Source: Anatilimnocola aggregata
Lineage (GTDB): Bacteria; Planctomycetota; Planctomycetia; Pirellulales; Pirellulaceae
Direction: 5' to 3'
Assembly: GCF_007747655.1 (NCBI RefSeq)
Contig: NZ_CP036274.1
Coordinates: 496,001 to 560,000 of the forward strand
DNA length: 64,000 nt
In this document: one piece after another, positions 43,644 to 51,694 of the stretch
Numbering within the stretch: position 1 is the first letter of the stretch
Layout of the letters: every line of letters begins with the position of its first letter
Program-made: the position numbers and the translations under genes
The notes under the pieces: generated by a model
The model's input: only the letters and a program-made list of their open reading frames with translations
Told to the model about the DNA's origin: nothing
Database searches by the model: none

Positions 43644-44510
43644 ATGTATGAGATAGCTCCCAAACACGCTTTCCTCGTCGGCATCGATAGCGATGGCTGC
43701 ACGTTCGACACCATGGAACTGAAGCACAAAGAGTGCTTCATTCCGAACATCATCAACTACTACGGCCTGCAAGCCGTAAGCAAGTACGCTCGCGAATGTG
43801 CCGAGTTTGTGAACCTGTACAGCAAGAGCCGCGGCATCAATCGCTTCCCGGCGCTCATCGAAGCGCTCGAGTGGCTGCAGAAGCGGCCCGAGGTGATCGC
43901 TCGCGGCGTGAAGATCGAAATTCCTGATGCACTGCGCAAGTGGGTCAAGGAAGAAACCAAGCTGGGCAATCCAGCGCTCGAAGCCAAGGTGAAGGCCAGC
44001 GGCGACAAGGCCCTAACCGAATGCCTCGCGTGGTCGAAGGCCGTGAACAAGACCGTCGACGATATGGTTCGTCACGTGCCGCCATTCCCGTATGTCTTCG
44101 ACAGCTTGAAAAAGCTGCAAGGCAAGGCCGACATGATCGTCTGCTCGGCCACGCCGAACGACGCGCTGAAGAAGGAATGGAGCGAGCATGGTATCGATCA
44201 GTTCGTGACCGCGATCTGCGGCCAGGAAGTCGGCACGAAGAAGGAAGTCCTCACGAACTCGCAGAAGTACGCCCCCAGCCATACGCTGATGATTGGCGAT
44301 GCTCCTGGCGACTATGCCGCTGCCAAGGCCAACAACTGCCTCTTCTATCCGATCAATCCCGGCAATGAAGACGCCAGTTGGAAGCGGTTTCATGATGAAG
44401 CCATCGATCGCTTTTTGAATGAGACGTTTGCGGGTGAATATCAAAAGATGTTGCTCGCCGAGTTCGATAGCTACTTGCCTGAGAAGCCAAGTTGGAAGGG
44501 TGTTAGCTAG
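43644..44510 (+). CDS. HAD-superfamily hydrolase
   Basis: This 288-residue protein has the HAD signature: nucleophile motif FLVGIDSDGCTFDTM (Asp at residues 14 and 16), Ser/Thr motif in DMIVCSATPNDALKKEWSEH, a Lys in VGTKKEVL, and the acidic motif TLMIGDAPGDYAAAKANNC. A helical cap occupies about residues 20-140. The sequence after DSDG (CTFDTMELKHKECFIPNIIN) is unusual for generic phosphatases and marks a specific subfamily. It probably dephosphorylates a sugar phosphate or similar small molecule. It lies between the phosphofructokinase and 6-phosphogluconate dehydrogenase genes; the substrate is not shown. Confidence 0.88.
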   Translation: MYEIAPKHAFLVGIDSDGCTFDTMELKHKECFIPNIINYYGLQAVSKYARECAEFVNLYSKSRGINRFPALIEALEWLQKRPEVIARGVKIEIPDALRKWVKEETKLGNPALEAKVKASGDKALTECLAWSKAVNKTVDDMVRHVPPFPYVFDSLKKLQGKADMIVCSATPNDALKKEWSEHGIDQFVTAICGQEVGTKKEVLTNSQKYAPSHTLMIGDAPGDYAAAKANNCLFYPINPGNEDASWKRFHDEAIDRFLNETFAGEYQKMLLAEFDSYLPEKPSWKGVS

Positions 44511-44513
44511 GAG

Positions 44514-44967
44514 GGGGCTAGGGACCGGGAACTGGGAGCTGGGGAAAGAAGGCAATGGCCGCTATTCGCAGCTACCGCGACTTAATCGTTTGGCAAGAGG
44601 CGATTTCGCTGGCGAAGAGTGTCTACAAACTTTCCGCGAACTTTCCCCGCCGAGAAGTTTATGGATTGACCAGTCAAATTCGCCGCGCGAGCATTTCCAT
44701 TCCTTCGAATATCGCCGAAGGCCTCGCTCGAAACTCAACTCGTGAATATCTTCGGTTTGTTTCGATCGCTTTGGGCTCGCTGGCTGAATTAGAAACGCAA
44801 CTTTGTCTTTCAGTCGAATTGGAATTCTGCACACAACAACAAGTGGATCCAGTTTTGAAAATAGCCGAGATACTCGGTCGTCGAATACACGCACTACAAA
44901 GCTCCCTCAACGCAAAGGTCGAATAGATGTCTCCTTCCCCAGCCCCCAGTTCCCAGTCCCAAGCCCC
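44514..44967 (+). mobile_element. IVS-like four-helix-bundle cassette 2 with 36-base inverted arms
   Basis: The left arm (44514-44549) and right arm (44932-44967) are complementary at 32 of 36 positions, built around GGGAACTGGG and CTGGGGAA on the left strand. They enclose the four-helix-bundle gene 44555-44926 and would form a long hairpin in RNA. The left arm begins three bases after the HAD stop. The right arm runs into gnd and encodes its residues 3-14. The arrangement equals that of 23S rRNA intervening sequences and suggests a transposable or transferred cassette; a target duplication was not found. Confidence 0.65.
44555..44926 (+). CDS. four-helix-bundle (23S IVS-type) protein
   Basis: The protein has 123 residues from an ATG at 44555, and its TAG stop touches the ATG of gnd. 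It belongs to the S23/PF05635 family: SYRDLIVWQEAISLAKSVYK, SQIRRASISIPSNIAEGLAR, EYLRFVSIALGSLAELETQL, then a fourth helix (KIAEILGRRIHALQSSLNA). Members form homopentamers and are encoded inside 23S rRNA intervening sequences or as free genes; their job is unknown. It is the intact sister of the damaged copy at 43202. The flanking inverted arms suggest that it travels as a cassette. Confidence 0.92.
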   Translation: MAAIRSYRDLIVWQEAISLAKSVYKLSANFPRREVYGLTSQIRRASISIPSNIAEGLARNSTREYLRFVSIALGSLAELETQLCLSVELEFCTQQQVDPVLKIAEILGRRIHALQSSLNAKVE

Positions 44968-46423
44968 TGCAGCCGACTTTGGTTTGATCGGTCTCGCCGT
45001 CATGGGCGAAAATCTGGCTTTGAATGTAGAGAGCCGCGGCTACAGCGTCGCTGTATTCAATCGAACCACTTCGGTGACCGACGCATTCATTTCCGGCCGC
45101 GCCAAGGGGAAAAAGTTCACCGGCTGTCATTCGCTGGAAGAACTTGTTGCGGCGGTGAAGACTCCACGCAAGATCATGATGATGGTGAAGGCCGGTCCTG
45201 CCGTTGACGATCTGATCGAAAAGCTGATCCCGCTTTGCTCGCCCGGCGATGTGATCATCGACGGCGGTAACGAGCACTACACCAACACCGAACGCCGTAC
45301 GCAGTATGTCGAGAGCAAGGGTTTGCTCTACATCGGCACCGGCGTTTCCGGCGGTGAAGAAGGCGCCCTCAAGGGCCCGAGCATGATGCCCGGCGGCAGC
45401 GAAAAAGGTTGGCCGCTCGTAAAGCCGATCTTCCAAGCAATCGCCGCCAAGGTCGGTCCGAAAGAAGACATCCCTTGCTGCGAATGGGTTGGGCCGCGTG
45501 GTGCTGGTCATTACGTGAAGATGGTTCACAACGGCATCGAGTACGGCGACATGCAGCTGATCTGCGAAGCCTACCTGATGCTCAAGGAAGCAGCCGGCCT
45601 GACAAACGACGAACTGTACGACGTGTTCGATTCATGGAACCGCAGCGAGCTGCAAAGCTACCTCATCGAGATCAGCCGTGACATCTTTAGTGTGAAGGAT
45701 GACCAAGGTGGCGACGGCTACCTCGTCGACAAGATCCTCGACGCCGCCGGCGCCAAGGGCACGGGCAAGTGGATGAGCCAATTGGCCCTCGACCTTGGTG
45801 TGCCCAGCACGATGGTGACGGAAGCCGTGTATGCTCGCTCGCTGTCGTCGTTCAAAGATGCTCGCGTCCGGGCCTCGAAGATTCTAGCTGGTCCTTCGCC
45901 AGCATCGTCTGGAGTAAACATCGGCGACAAGAAGCAATTCATCGAAGACGTGAAGCAAGCGCTCTACGCTTCGAAAATCTGCAGTTACGCTCAAGGTTAT
46001 GTGCAGCTGCAAGCTGCCGCCAAGGAGCACAACTGGCCGCTCAACTATGGCGACATCGCCCTGCTGTGGCGCGGTGGCTGCATCATCCGCGCTCAGTTCC
46101 TCGAGCGGATCAAGGAAGCCTTCGACGCGCAGCCTAATCTTGAGAACCTGCTCCTCTTCCCGTTCTTCACCGAAGCTTTGAAGAAGGCCCAGGACTCGTG
46201 GCGCAAGGTCGTTGTGACAGCGACGCAGATGGGCCTGCCGGTCATCGAGTTCAGCAACGCCCTGGCTTACTACGACAGCTATCGCCGCGAGCGCTTGCCC
46301 GCCAACTTGCTGCAAGCCCAGCGCGACTACTTCGGCGCTCACACCTATCAGCGCACCGACAAGCCACTCGATAAGAAATTCCATAGCGAGTGGATTCAGC
46401 TGCGCAAGACGCCAAAGGCGTAA
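44927..46423 (+). CDS. gnd: 6-phosphogluconate dehydrogenase, decarboxylating
   Basis: This 498-residue enzyme turns 6-phosphogluconate into ribulose 5-phosphate and CO2 with NADP+. The dinucleotide motif is GLIGLAVMGENLALN; FNRTTSV fits NADP binding. Substrate and catalytic motifs include IGTGVSGGEEGA, GPSMMPGGSEKGW and KMVHNGIEYGDMQLICEAY (Lys and His). The C-terminal LPANLLQAQRDYFGAHTYQR is standard. Family members begin close to the ADFGLIG motif; here residues 1-15 (MSPSPAPSSQSQAPA) are extra and are encoded by the right arm of the upstream cassette. A terminator follows at 46452. Confidence 0.96.
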   Translation: MSPSPAPSSQSQAPAADFGLIGLAVMGENLALNVESRGYSVAVFNRTTSVTDAFISGRAKGKKFTGCHSLEELVAAVKTPRKIMMMVKAGPAVDDLIEKLIPLCSPGDVIIDGGNEHYTNTERRTQYVESKGLLYIGTGVSGGEEGALKGPSMMPGGSEKGWPLVKPIFQAIAAKVGPKEDIPCCEWVGPRGAGHYVKMVHNGIEYGDMQLICEAYLMLKEAAGLTNDELYDVFDSWNRSELQSYLIEISRDIFSVKDDQGGDGYLVDKILDAAGAKGTGKWMSQLALDLGVPSTMVTEAVYARSLSSFKDARVRASKILAGPSPASSGVNIGDKKQFIEDVKQALYASKICSYAQGYVQLQAAAKEHNWPLNYGDIALLWRGGCIIRAQFLERIKEAFDAQPNLENLLLFPFFTEALKKAQDSWRKVVVTATQMGLPVIEFSNALAYYDSYRRERLPANLLQAQRDYFGAHTYQRTDKPLDKKFHSEWIQLRKTPKA

Positions 46424-46451
46424 CGTCGACTACTCCAAAAGATCAACCGTC

Positions 46452-46483
46452 ATGCCACTGGATTCAATGCCAGTGGCATTTTT
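46452..46483 (+). terminator. rho-independent terminator after gnd
   Basis: A ten-base perfect stem (ATGCCACTGG / CCAGTGGCAT) with an eight-base loop is followed by a run of five T. It lies 28 bases past the gnd stop and ends the sugar-phosphate gene cluster. Confidence 0.92.
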
Positions 46484-46502
46484 ATGGCATCTTACGCCGT
46501 GA

Positions 46503-47735
46503 CTAATCTTCCTCTCGCGGCCCTGCCACCAGATCTTCAATTCCTTCGGAATCCGACCGCTGAGGCTTCTTCGGCACTGCAAGCCACTTGAGCCATACAG
46601 GGGCGATAAAAGTGGTTACCATCACCATGAGGGCGACGGCACTGAACAGCCCGCGATCGAAAATTCCGCTGCTAAGTCCCATGCCGGCGAAAATCAGGCC
46701 GACTTCGCCACGCGGGATCATTCCCACCCCAATGATCGCTTTGTTTCCTTTGAACCAGAACGGCGCAAAGCCCGCGGCAAACTTGCCAATAATAGCCGCC
46801 ACCACGAGCAGACCGCCGAGCAGCAGAATTGGATGAGCTGCGGGATCGAGTGGATTGAACGTCCGCACATCCACTGCGGCACCAACGGCCACAAAGAAGA
46901 TCGGCACGAAGAAATGCCCGAGACTGGCGACTCCTTTTTCGATCTCTTCGTGCATCGGTAGTTCTCGTTGGAACAGGCCAGCAGCGAAGGCACCAATGAT
47001 GAGTGCCGAGCCAACCTGATCTGCCAGCCAGGCGAGCCCCAGGGCAACAACGAGCGCAATGATGGTGGGAGAGCCAGGCATTCTGAAGACTTGCAGAATG
47101 CGGTCCAGCCAAGGCACGATCCAAAGCCCTAGCAGCAACGTGACCACAAGGAAACCAAAAGCGATGCCCGTCGTTTGCGCAACCCCCAGTGCCGTGACTT
47201 CCGCCCCGCCAGCCATTCCTGTGACGACGGCCAAGATGACGAGGCCAATAACGTCATCCAGAATGGCAGCACCGAGAATTACTTGTCCCTCGGGATCTTG
47301 CAGACGTCCCAAATCGGACAACACACGAGCCGTGATCCCGACACTAGTGGCCGTCAGTGCCGCTCCAACAAACAGCGAGACAAGGTAATCAAGCTCCATC
47401 GCCCAGCAGACGGCATAGCCGAGCGAGAACGGCAGAATGACTCCAGCGAGCGCCACAGCAACGGATGCGCCACCGACTTTTAGCAACTTCTTCAGGTCAG
47501 TTTCGAGCCCGATCTCGAAGAGCAGGATAATGACGCCCACTTCCTTAAGCAGCGTAATGATCTCGTCCTTTGCATCGACCAAGCCTAGGAGTGAAGAGCC
47601 AAGAACAACGCCAGCGAGCAATTCGCCCAAGACGGCAGGTTGGCCAATTCGTTGTGCCAAAGCGCCGCCAATCTTGGCACCTACCAGGATGATGGCCAGC
47701 AAGCCCAAGAAGTGTACGAGGTGATGATGATCCAC
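46503..47735 (-). CDS. CPA2-type cation:proton antiporter
   Basis: This 410-residue membrane protein is of the monovalent cation:proton antiporter 2 family (Kef/Na+-H+ type). It begins with GTG at 47735. Motifs include RIGQPAVLGELLAGVVLGSS, VGVIILLFEIGLETDLKKLL, LGAAILDDVIGLVILAVV (the acidic pair DD of the transport site) and GVGMIPRGEVGLIFAGMGLS. About twelve membrane segments are visible. The KefC-type regulatory domain is absent. It probably exchanges Na+ or K+ for protons. The gene is convergent with gnd. Confidence 0.94.
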   Translation of the reverse strand: MDHHHLVHFLGLLAIILVGAKIGGALAQRIGQPAVLGELLAGVVLGSSLLGLVDAKDEIITLLKEVGVIILLFEIGLETDLKKLLKVGGASVAVALAGVILPFSLGYAVCWAMELDYLVSLFVGAALTATSVGITARVLSDLGRLQDPEGQVILGAAILDDVIGLVILAVVTGMAGGAEVTALGVAQTTGIAFGFLVVTLLLGLWIVPWLDRILQVFRMPGSPTIIALVVALGLAWLADQVGSALIIGAFAAGLFQRELPMHEEIEKGVASLGHFFVPIFFVAVGAAVDVRTFNPLDPAAHPILLLGGLLVVAAIIGKFAAGFAPFWFKGNKAIIGVGMIPRGEVGLIFAGMGLSSGIFDRGLFSAVALMVMVTTFIAPVWLKWLAVPKKPQRSDSEGIEDLVAGPREED

Positions 47736-47792
47736 GGTTGCACAATCGCCCTTCGAAAAAGAAGCAAGGCTTCAGTAATAGATGTCGCAGGC

Positions 47793-48128
47793 CTACATTC
47801 GCACCCAAACGTTTGCCGCGATGAGTGCGACGAGTCCAATCCCGAGAGAAAAAATGGTGTACTTCCAGAAGTGTTGCCAGGTTGCCGGCTGACCATCGGC
47901 TGTGATGGCGTTGCCCGTCCGAATTTCCAACCAGCGCGACAGCGGCAAGCCCGCCAGACCGACAAGATAAGCAACACTGAAGCCCAGTTGCCGGCCATCC
48001 TCATCGTTAAGGATGCCGAGCAACATCAGAACCAGGAACATCGGGCCGATGAAAAACCAGTACAACCGCTGCGTGATCAGAGCAAACAAGGAGTCGTAGC
48101 GGGGTTCGGTCGGTTGTGCGTCAGACAT
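47793..48128 (-). CDS. small three-helix membrane protein
   Basis: This 111-residue protein has three hydrophobic segments: LYWFFIGPMFLVLMLLGIL (about 22-40), LGFSVAYLVGLAGLPLS (about 48-64) and IFSLGIGLVALIAANVWV (about 92-109). Between the second and third is a polar loop RWLEIRTGNAITADGQPATW. No family was recognised. The stop lies 57 bases before the antiporter start and the genes are on the same strand, so it may be an antiporter partner. Confidence 0.72.
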   Translation of the reverse strand: MSDAQPTEPRYDSLFALITQRLYWFFIGPMFLVLMLLGILNDEDGRQLGFSVAYLVGLAGLPLSRWLEIRTGNAITADGQPATWQHFWKYTIFSLGIGLVALIAANVWVRM

Positions 48129-48533
48129 GGCAGCGATCCATCCAGTTAGTAGGTTGTTGGCAAGACAAGAACTGCGCGCAGACGCTCTTCGACTTCACGG
48201 CGAGGTCACAAAACGTAAGCCCGCGCGAAGTAATGTCCGCGGTAGCGATCGAGAGTTCGGCGCGAGAGAGTTCGGCGCGAGCGAACTGAGCGCTCAGGAC
48301 GGTGCCCTGATCTCACTCAATCGCAAGTGGTGTGCCGATCGGTCGCGCAAGATGCGCAAAAATTGCTAGAGCCCGCCGCCGCAGGTGATGAAGAGCTTGA
48401 GATAGAGCTCATGCTCGCTTGCCGGATGTGTTTCGAACAACTGCATGTCGGCCTTCCATAAAGTGATTCCTGCACCCTAACACCAAACGCGCTGAATCGC
48501 AACCGCAGTGAAACGCTTATCGCTCGACGCAAT
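48129..48533. other. 405-base gap with short direct repeats
   Basis: No gene could be supported. A tandem 15-base repeat (GAGAGTTCGGCGCGA, twice) starts near 48251. On the minus strand a 26-residue frame (48366-48446, MQLFETHPASEHELYLKLFI...) has GGAAGG six bases upstream of its ATG; it may be a tiny gene or chance. Confidence 0.3.
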
Positions 48534-49301
48534 TCAGCGCTTCTTCGAGGTTCCCGGAAATCGCATGGTCGCGGCGAGGATGCTGCAAAGGATGAAGCCG
48601 AGCAAGAGCCCGAGCGCGACAACGCCGAGGAAGGCAAACGGGGGCGGGATGATGCTCTCGATGCCGTGATTGAGCGAGACACCGAAGATCGAACAGAGCG
48701 TGACGATGGGAAAGAAGAAAGCGGCGAGCAGATTGAGCCGATGCGAGGCGAGCGCCATTTGATGGGAAGCCGCGGTTTGCTCTTCGGTTTTTTTGGCGAG
48801 CGCGAAGTCGAGCGCGGTCTGGACTTCGCCCAGCAACAACTCAGCTGCCCGTTCAATTTCATAAGCCCGGTCGCGAAAGTTGATCAGGTCGCGATCGCTG
48901 GAAATCAGCGTACGAGCTTCCTGTAATGCAGCGTGCAGATTGCGAGTCGTGCGATGGAGTGGTCCCATGGCCTCGATGATGCGAAACATCTCGTCGACAG
49001 TGCTCGCGTTATCTTCCAAGCGGTCGAACTTATCGACCAGATCACTGAACTCACTCAAATGCTTTGCGAGCGCCGCCGCCCCTGGCCCAAGATCGCTCGA
49101 CAGCCAGTTGCCATCGGGTTTGCGCCAGAAGAATCGACCTTGTCGTTCGCTTTCGTTCGCCTTGGGCAACTTGTGCAAGACGAGCAACAAGTGTCCGTCG
49201 GCCATCATCGCCCGCTGTCGTCCGACCTTATCGCCCAAGCGCTCGCGGATTCCAGCAGGAATGTCCCAGGTGGGAGGCAAGATGTTCTTTACAACGGGCA
49301 T
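48534..49301 (-). CDS. CorA-like membrane protein without a GMN motif
   Basis: This 255-residue protein has the topology of CorA/ZntB transporters: a cytoplasmic beta-alpha part (1-90), a long helix with coiled-coil character (about 95-195, FSDLVDKFDRLEDNASTVDE onward), then two membrane helices (about 193-213 and 222-244). The loop after the first helix reads FGVSLNHGIESIIPP, where CorA has GMN. The funnel and pore helix therefore fit the fold, but the selectivity motif is changed. It is also shorter than CorA in the N-terminal domain. It may carry another divalent ion or act as a non-transporting relative. Confidence 0.75.
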   Translation of the reverse strand: MPVVKNILPPTWDIPAGIRERLGDKVGRQRAMMADGHLLLVLHKLPKANESERQGRFFWRKPDGNWLSSDLGPGAAALAKHLSEFSDLVDKFDRLEDNASTVDEMFRIIEAMGPLHRTTRNLHAALQEARTLISSDRDLINFRDRAYEIERAAELLLGEVQTALDFALAKKTEEQTAASHQMALASHRLNLLAAFFFPIVTLCSIFGVSLNHGIESIIPPPFAFLGVVALGLLLGFILCSILAATMRFPGTSKKR

Positions 49302-49322
49302 CGAGTGTTCTCTGGGTCAGGG

Positions 49323-49410
49323 AAATGCAGAATGTAGAACGCAGAATGCAGAATCAGGAAAGAACCGAATGGCATTTCATTCTGCATTCTGACTTCTTCC
49401 TTCTGCATTT
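49323..49410. repeat. 88-base hairpin element with GCAGAAT-rich arms
   Basis: Arms at 49323-49354 and 49379-49410 are complementary at 27 of 32 positions, separated by 24 bases. Each arm contains repeats of the word GCAGAAT or its relatives. The right arm covers the last bases of the DUF1611 stop. It lies between the DUF1611 and CorA-like genes, both on the minus strand. It lacks a gene but resembles in style the arms of the four-helix-bundle cassettes, so it could be a solo remnant. A terminator role is possible too, although no T-run follows. Confidence 0.6.
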
Positions 49411-50464
49411 AAGGACTGTGCCAGCCGCCTTGCTCATGAAAGGCAATCACCGCGTCGACCAGTTCGTCGGGGCCATCTCGCAGCACGTCGCAGGCGGGCA
49501 GGCCAAACTCGGCTTTCACGCGAGCTCGTTCTGCTGCTGCGGCAGCGGCGTCGACCCGGCGACTGTTGATCGCAATGCCGATCACCTGGCAGCTCTGATG
49601 GATATTCGCCATCAGCTCGAACATCTTTTTAATTTCCGCAAGTGGTGGAATCTTCACGCTTTCCACGCCGGTGACCGTGTCGCGGCCGATCTCGTAACAC
49701 AAAATTAACGCTTGCGGCGCACAGCCATGCAGCAAGCTGAGCGTGACACCGGAATAGGAAGGATGGACGAGGCTCCCCTGTCCTTCGACGAGCAGAATCT
49801 GATGATGCTGATGTTCGAGCACCATTTTCTCGGCAGCACCCGAGACAAAGTCGGCGACGATGCAATCGATGGGGAGGCCGTCCCCTTCGATCATAATGCC
49901 CGTCTGACCGGTGGCGATGAACTTGGCATCCCAGCCCTTCTTCTTCAGGCCGTTGGTGACTTCGACCGAGACTACCATCTTGCCAATGCTGCAATCGTGA
50001 CCGACCGTATGGACGCGCAGACAATCGGGTCTCAATCCCTTGCGGCGAGCGATCGACTTCTCACTATTAGAGCGAACATCGACCAGCTTCACGCCAGCCG
50101 CGGTCGCGGCCTGCTTGAACTCGGCATCGTTGTTCAGAAAGTCGTGCAGTCCGGAGACGACATCCATCTTGCGGCCTATGGCCTGCAAAATGATCTTGCG
50201 CCAACTGGCGGGAATCTTGCCACCCGGCGGCGCAATGCCGAGGAGCAGCGTGTTGGCAGAGGGCGCTTCGTCGAGGTTCGCAATGACCGGCACAGGTTCG
50301 CCGGTGGTCACCGCGAACAGATCGCGCGAGTTCTTGCCGACCTGCGTGCTATCGAGCATGGCAACCACTTCTTCGCGGCGGTAGCGAATGACATTGGCTG
50401 CCGTTTTTCCTGCATGGGGTTCCGAGTGACCTTCGGTGAGGCAAACAATTTTGCGAGACGTCAT
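49409..50464 (-). CDS. DUF1611 family protein (DgcN-like N-acetyltransferase family)
   Basis: The protein has 351 residues from the ATG at 50464 (MTSRKIVCLTEGHSEPHAGK); the open frame upstream to 50803 covers hairpins and is rejected as coding. The DUF1611 core has a P-loop-like motif VGHDCSIGKMVVSVEV, then TGQTGIMIEGDGLPIDCIVA and LLVEGQGSLVHPSYSGVTLS. Members in D-amino-acid metabolism (DgcN type) are usually next to an epimerase or racemase; none is present here, so the substrate is open. A structured leader lies upstream at 50532-50672. Confidence 0.88.
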   Translation of the reverse strand: MTSRKIVCLTEGHSEPHAGKTAANVIRYRREEVVAMLDSTQVGKNSRDLFAVTTGEPVPVIANLDEAPSANTLLLGIAPPGGKIPASWRKIILQAIGRKMDVVSGLHDFLNNDAEFKQAATAAGVKLVDVRSNSEKSIARRKGLRPDCLRVHTVGHDCSIGKMVVSVEVTNGLKKKGWDAKFIATGQTGIMIEGDGLPIDCIVADFVSGAAEKMVLEHQHHQILLVEGQGSLVHPSYSGVTLSLLHGCAPQALILCYEIGRDTVTGVESVKIPPLAEIKKMFELMANIHQSCQVIGIAINSRRVDAAAAAAERARVKAEFGLPACDVLRDGPDELVDAVIAFHEQGGWHSP

Positions 50465-50531
50465 GGATGGGCTAACCGCAAATGACAGGGTGGAAATTGC
50501 GCGGGCTAGCGCGGCTGGATGCAGACGCGCT

Positions 50532-50672
50532 TCCGCTGAAAGAACTTTCAGCGGATTGTACTGCAAGGAGCGAGAAGTTGCTCCTTGCCAGGCGCGAAGA
50601 TACGCCGGCGGAATGAATCCACCAGCGCAGCAAAAAGGGCGGGTCCATCGATCCTGATGAAGCCCGCCCAAC
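50532..50672 (-). promoter_or_regulatory. three-hairpin leader before the DUF1611 gene
   Basis: Three strong hairpins stack in the minus-strand leader. One has an 11-base stem TCCGCTGAAAG/CTTTCAGCGGA (50532-50555). One has a nine-base stem GCAAGGAGC/GCTCCTTGC (50563-50588). One is GGGCGGG/CCCGCCC (50637-50669), followed on the minus strand by five T (50632-50636), so it has terminator form. A terminator 170 bases before a start codon suggests attenuation, a short RNA, or a REP-like element. The open reading frame across it has no gene-like features. Confidence 0.55.
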
Positions 50673-50916
50673 ACGGGAGTGAGAAAGCCTGTGTTTCGAC
50701 GCAGCAGCGGGTGCGAACTGCGTACACTCAACTCTATGTCTGACCGGGGCCCTGTCAATTCAAAGCATGAGGGGAAAACTTCTGGCCGGTGGAAAAAGTT
50801 CAATCGCGGGCCGGTTGTGCAGACTTTGCTCGACTTGCGGCAGCCCCGCGAACCATCGGCAATCGATATACTTCGGAGAGTGTTCTGTCTGTAACGCTTG
50901 CCAAGAAAAAACTGCC

Positions 50917-51672
50917 ATGAATCCCGAGCTGAGCACCGCCCTGAATCGCTGGCCGGAACTCGACGTCATCGCCGTGGGGGCCCATCCCGACGATGTGGAG
51001 ATTGCCTGCGGCGGCACGCTCGCCAAACTGGTGAAGCAAGGGTATCGCGTTGGCATTATCGACCTGACCGATGGCGAGCCGACGCCGCGCTCGCCGGGGC
51101 CGGAAGTGCGCCTGGCCGAAGCGCGCAAGGCAGCGGAGAAACTGGGTGTGCAAGTGCGCGTGACGCTCGACCTGCCCAATCGCCGGTTGTTCGATAGTTT
51201 TGAAGCACGCGTGGCGCTAGCGAAGGAGTTTCGGAAGTATCGACCACGGGTCGTCATCGGTTTTGGCGATAAGACTCCGCTCGCCTCGCCCGATCATTGG
51301 CAAGCGATGCAAATTACCGATGCAGCTGTCTTCTACGCGCGGCTGACAAAGTGGGATCACCACTTCGAAGACTTGCCGGTGCATGTGATTGCCTCGCAGC
51401 TTTACTTTCGCCTGGCGTTCGAGCCCGCGAACTTGCAAGGCTTTCCCAGCCACTTCACCGTCGATATTACCGAAACGCTGGAAGCGAAATTGGCTTCCGT
51501 CGCCTGTTACGAAACGCAGTTCCCCAAGGAGAAGGCGTACGTCTTCGACCGAGTGAAGGGAGCCGCGCTCATTGCTGGTGCAGCCAGTGGCTTTCACGCC
51601 GGCGAAACTTTCGTCAGTGTCCGTCCGCTCGGTGCGATCGATCTGGTAAAGACCGCGCTCGGACAAGTGTAG
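50917..51672 (+). CDS. PIG-L family deacetylase, BshB1-like
   Basis: The protein has 251 residues from the ATG at 50917. The PIG-L/LmbE zinc-deacetylase fold has the metal motif [14 protein letters not shown], the downstream His in SPDHWQAM, and [29 protein letters not shown] near the end. Closest recognised group is the bacillithiol deacetylase BshB1, which removes an acetyl group from GlcNAc-malate. Other bacillithiol genes (bshA, bshC) are not in the window, so the substrate is likely but not certain. The gene is divergent from DUF1611 and convergent with the spermidine-synthase-like gene. Confidence 0.83.
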   Translation: MNPELSTALNRWPELDVIAVGAHPDDVEIACGGTLAKLVKQGYRVGIIDLTDGEPTPRSPGPEVRLAEARKAAEKLGVQVRVTLDLPNRRLFDSFEARVALAKEFRKYRPRVVIGFGDKTPLASPDHWQAMQITDAAVFYARLTKWDHHFEDLPVHVIASQLYFRLAFEPANLQGFPSHFTVDITETLEAKLASVACYETQFPKEKAYVFDRVKGAALIAGAASGFHAGETFVSVRPLGAIDLVKTALGQV

Positions 51673-51694
51673 GTTCCGCTTCTCGAAAAGCCGA

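Noticed and set aside
48251..48280. Two 15-base direct repeats considered as a CRISPR-like start
   Set aside because: There are only two copies, directly adjacent, without spacers and with no cas genes in the window.
48366..48446. 26-residue minus-strand frame with a good ribosome-binding-like site
   Set aside because: It is too short to support alone; it is mentioned in the gap description only.
50465..50803. N-terminal extension of the DUF1611 protein
   Set aside because: It covers three perfect hairpins. The family start is MTSRKIVCLTEGH at 50464.
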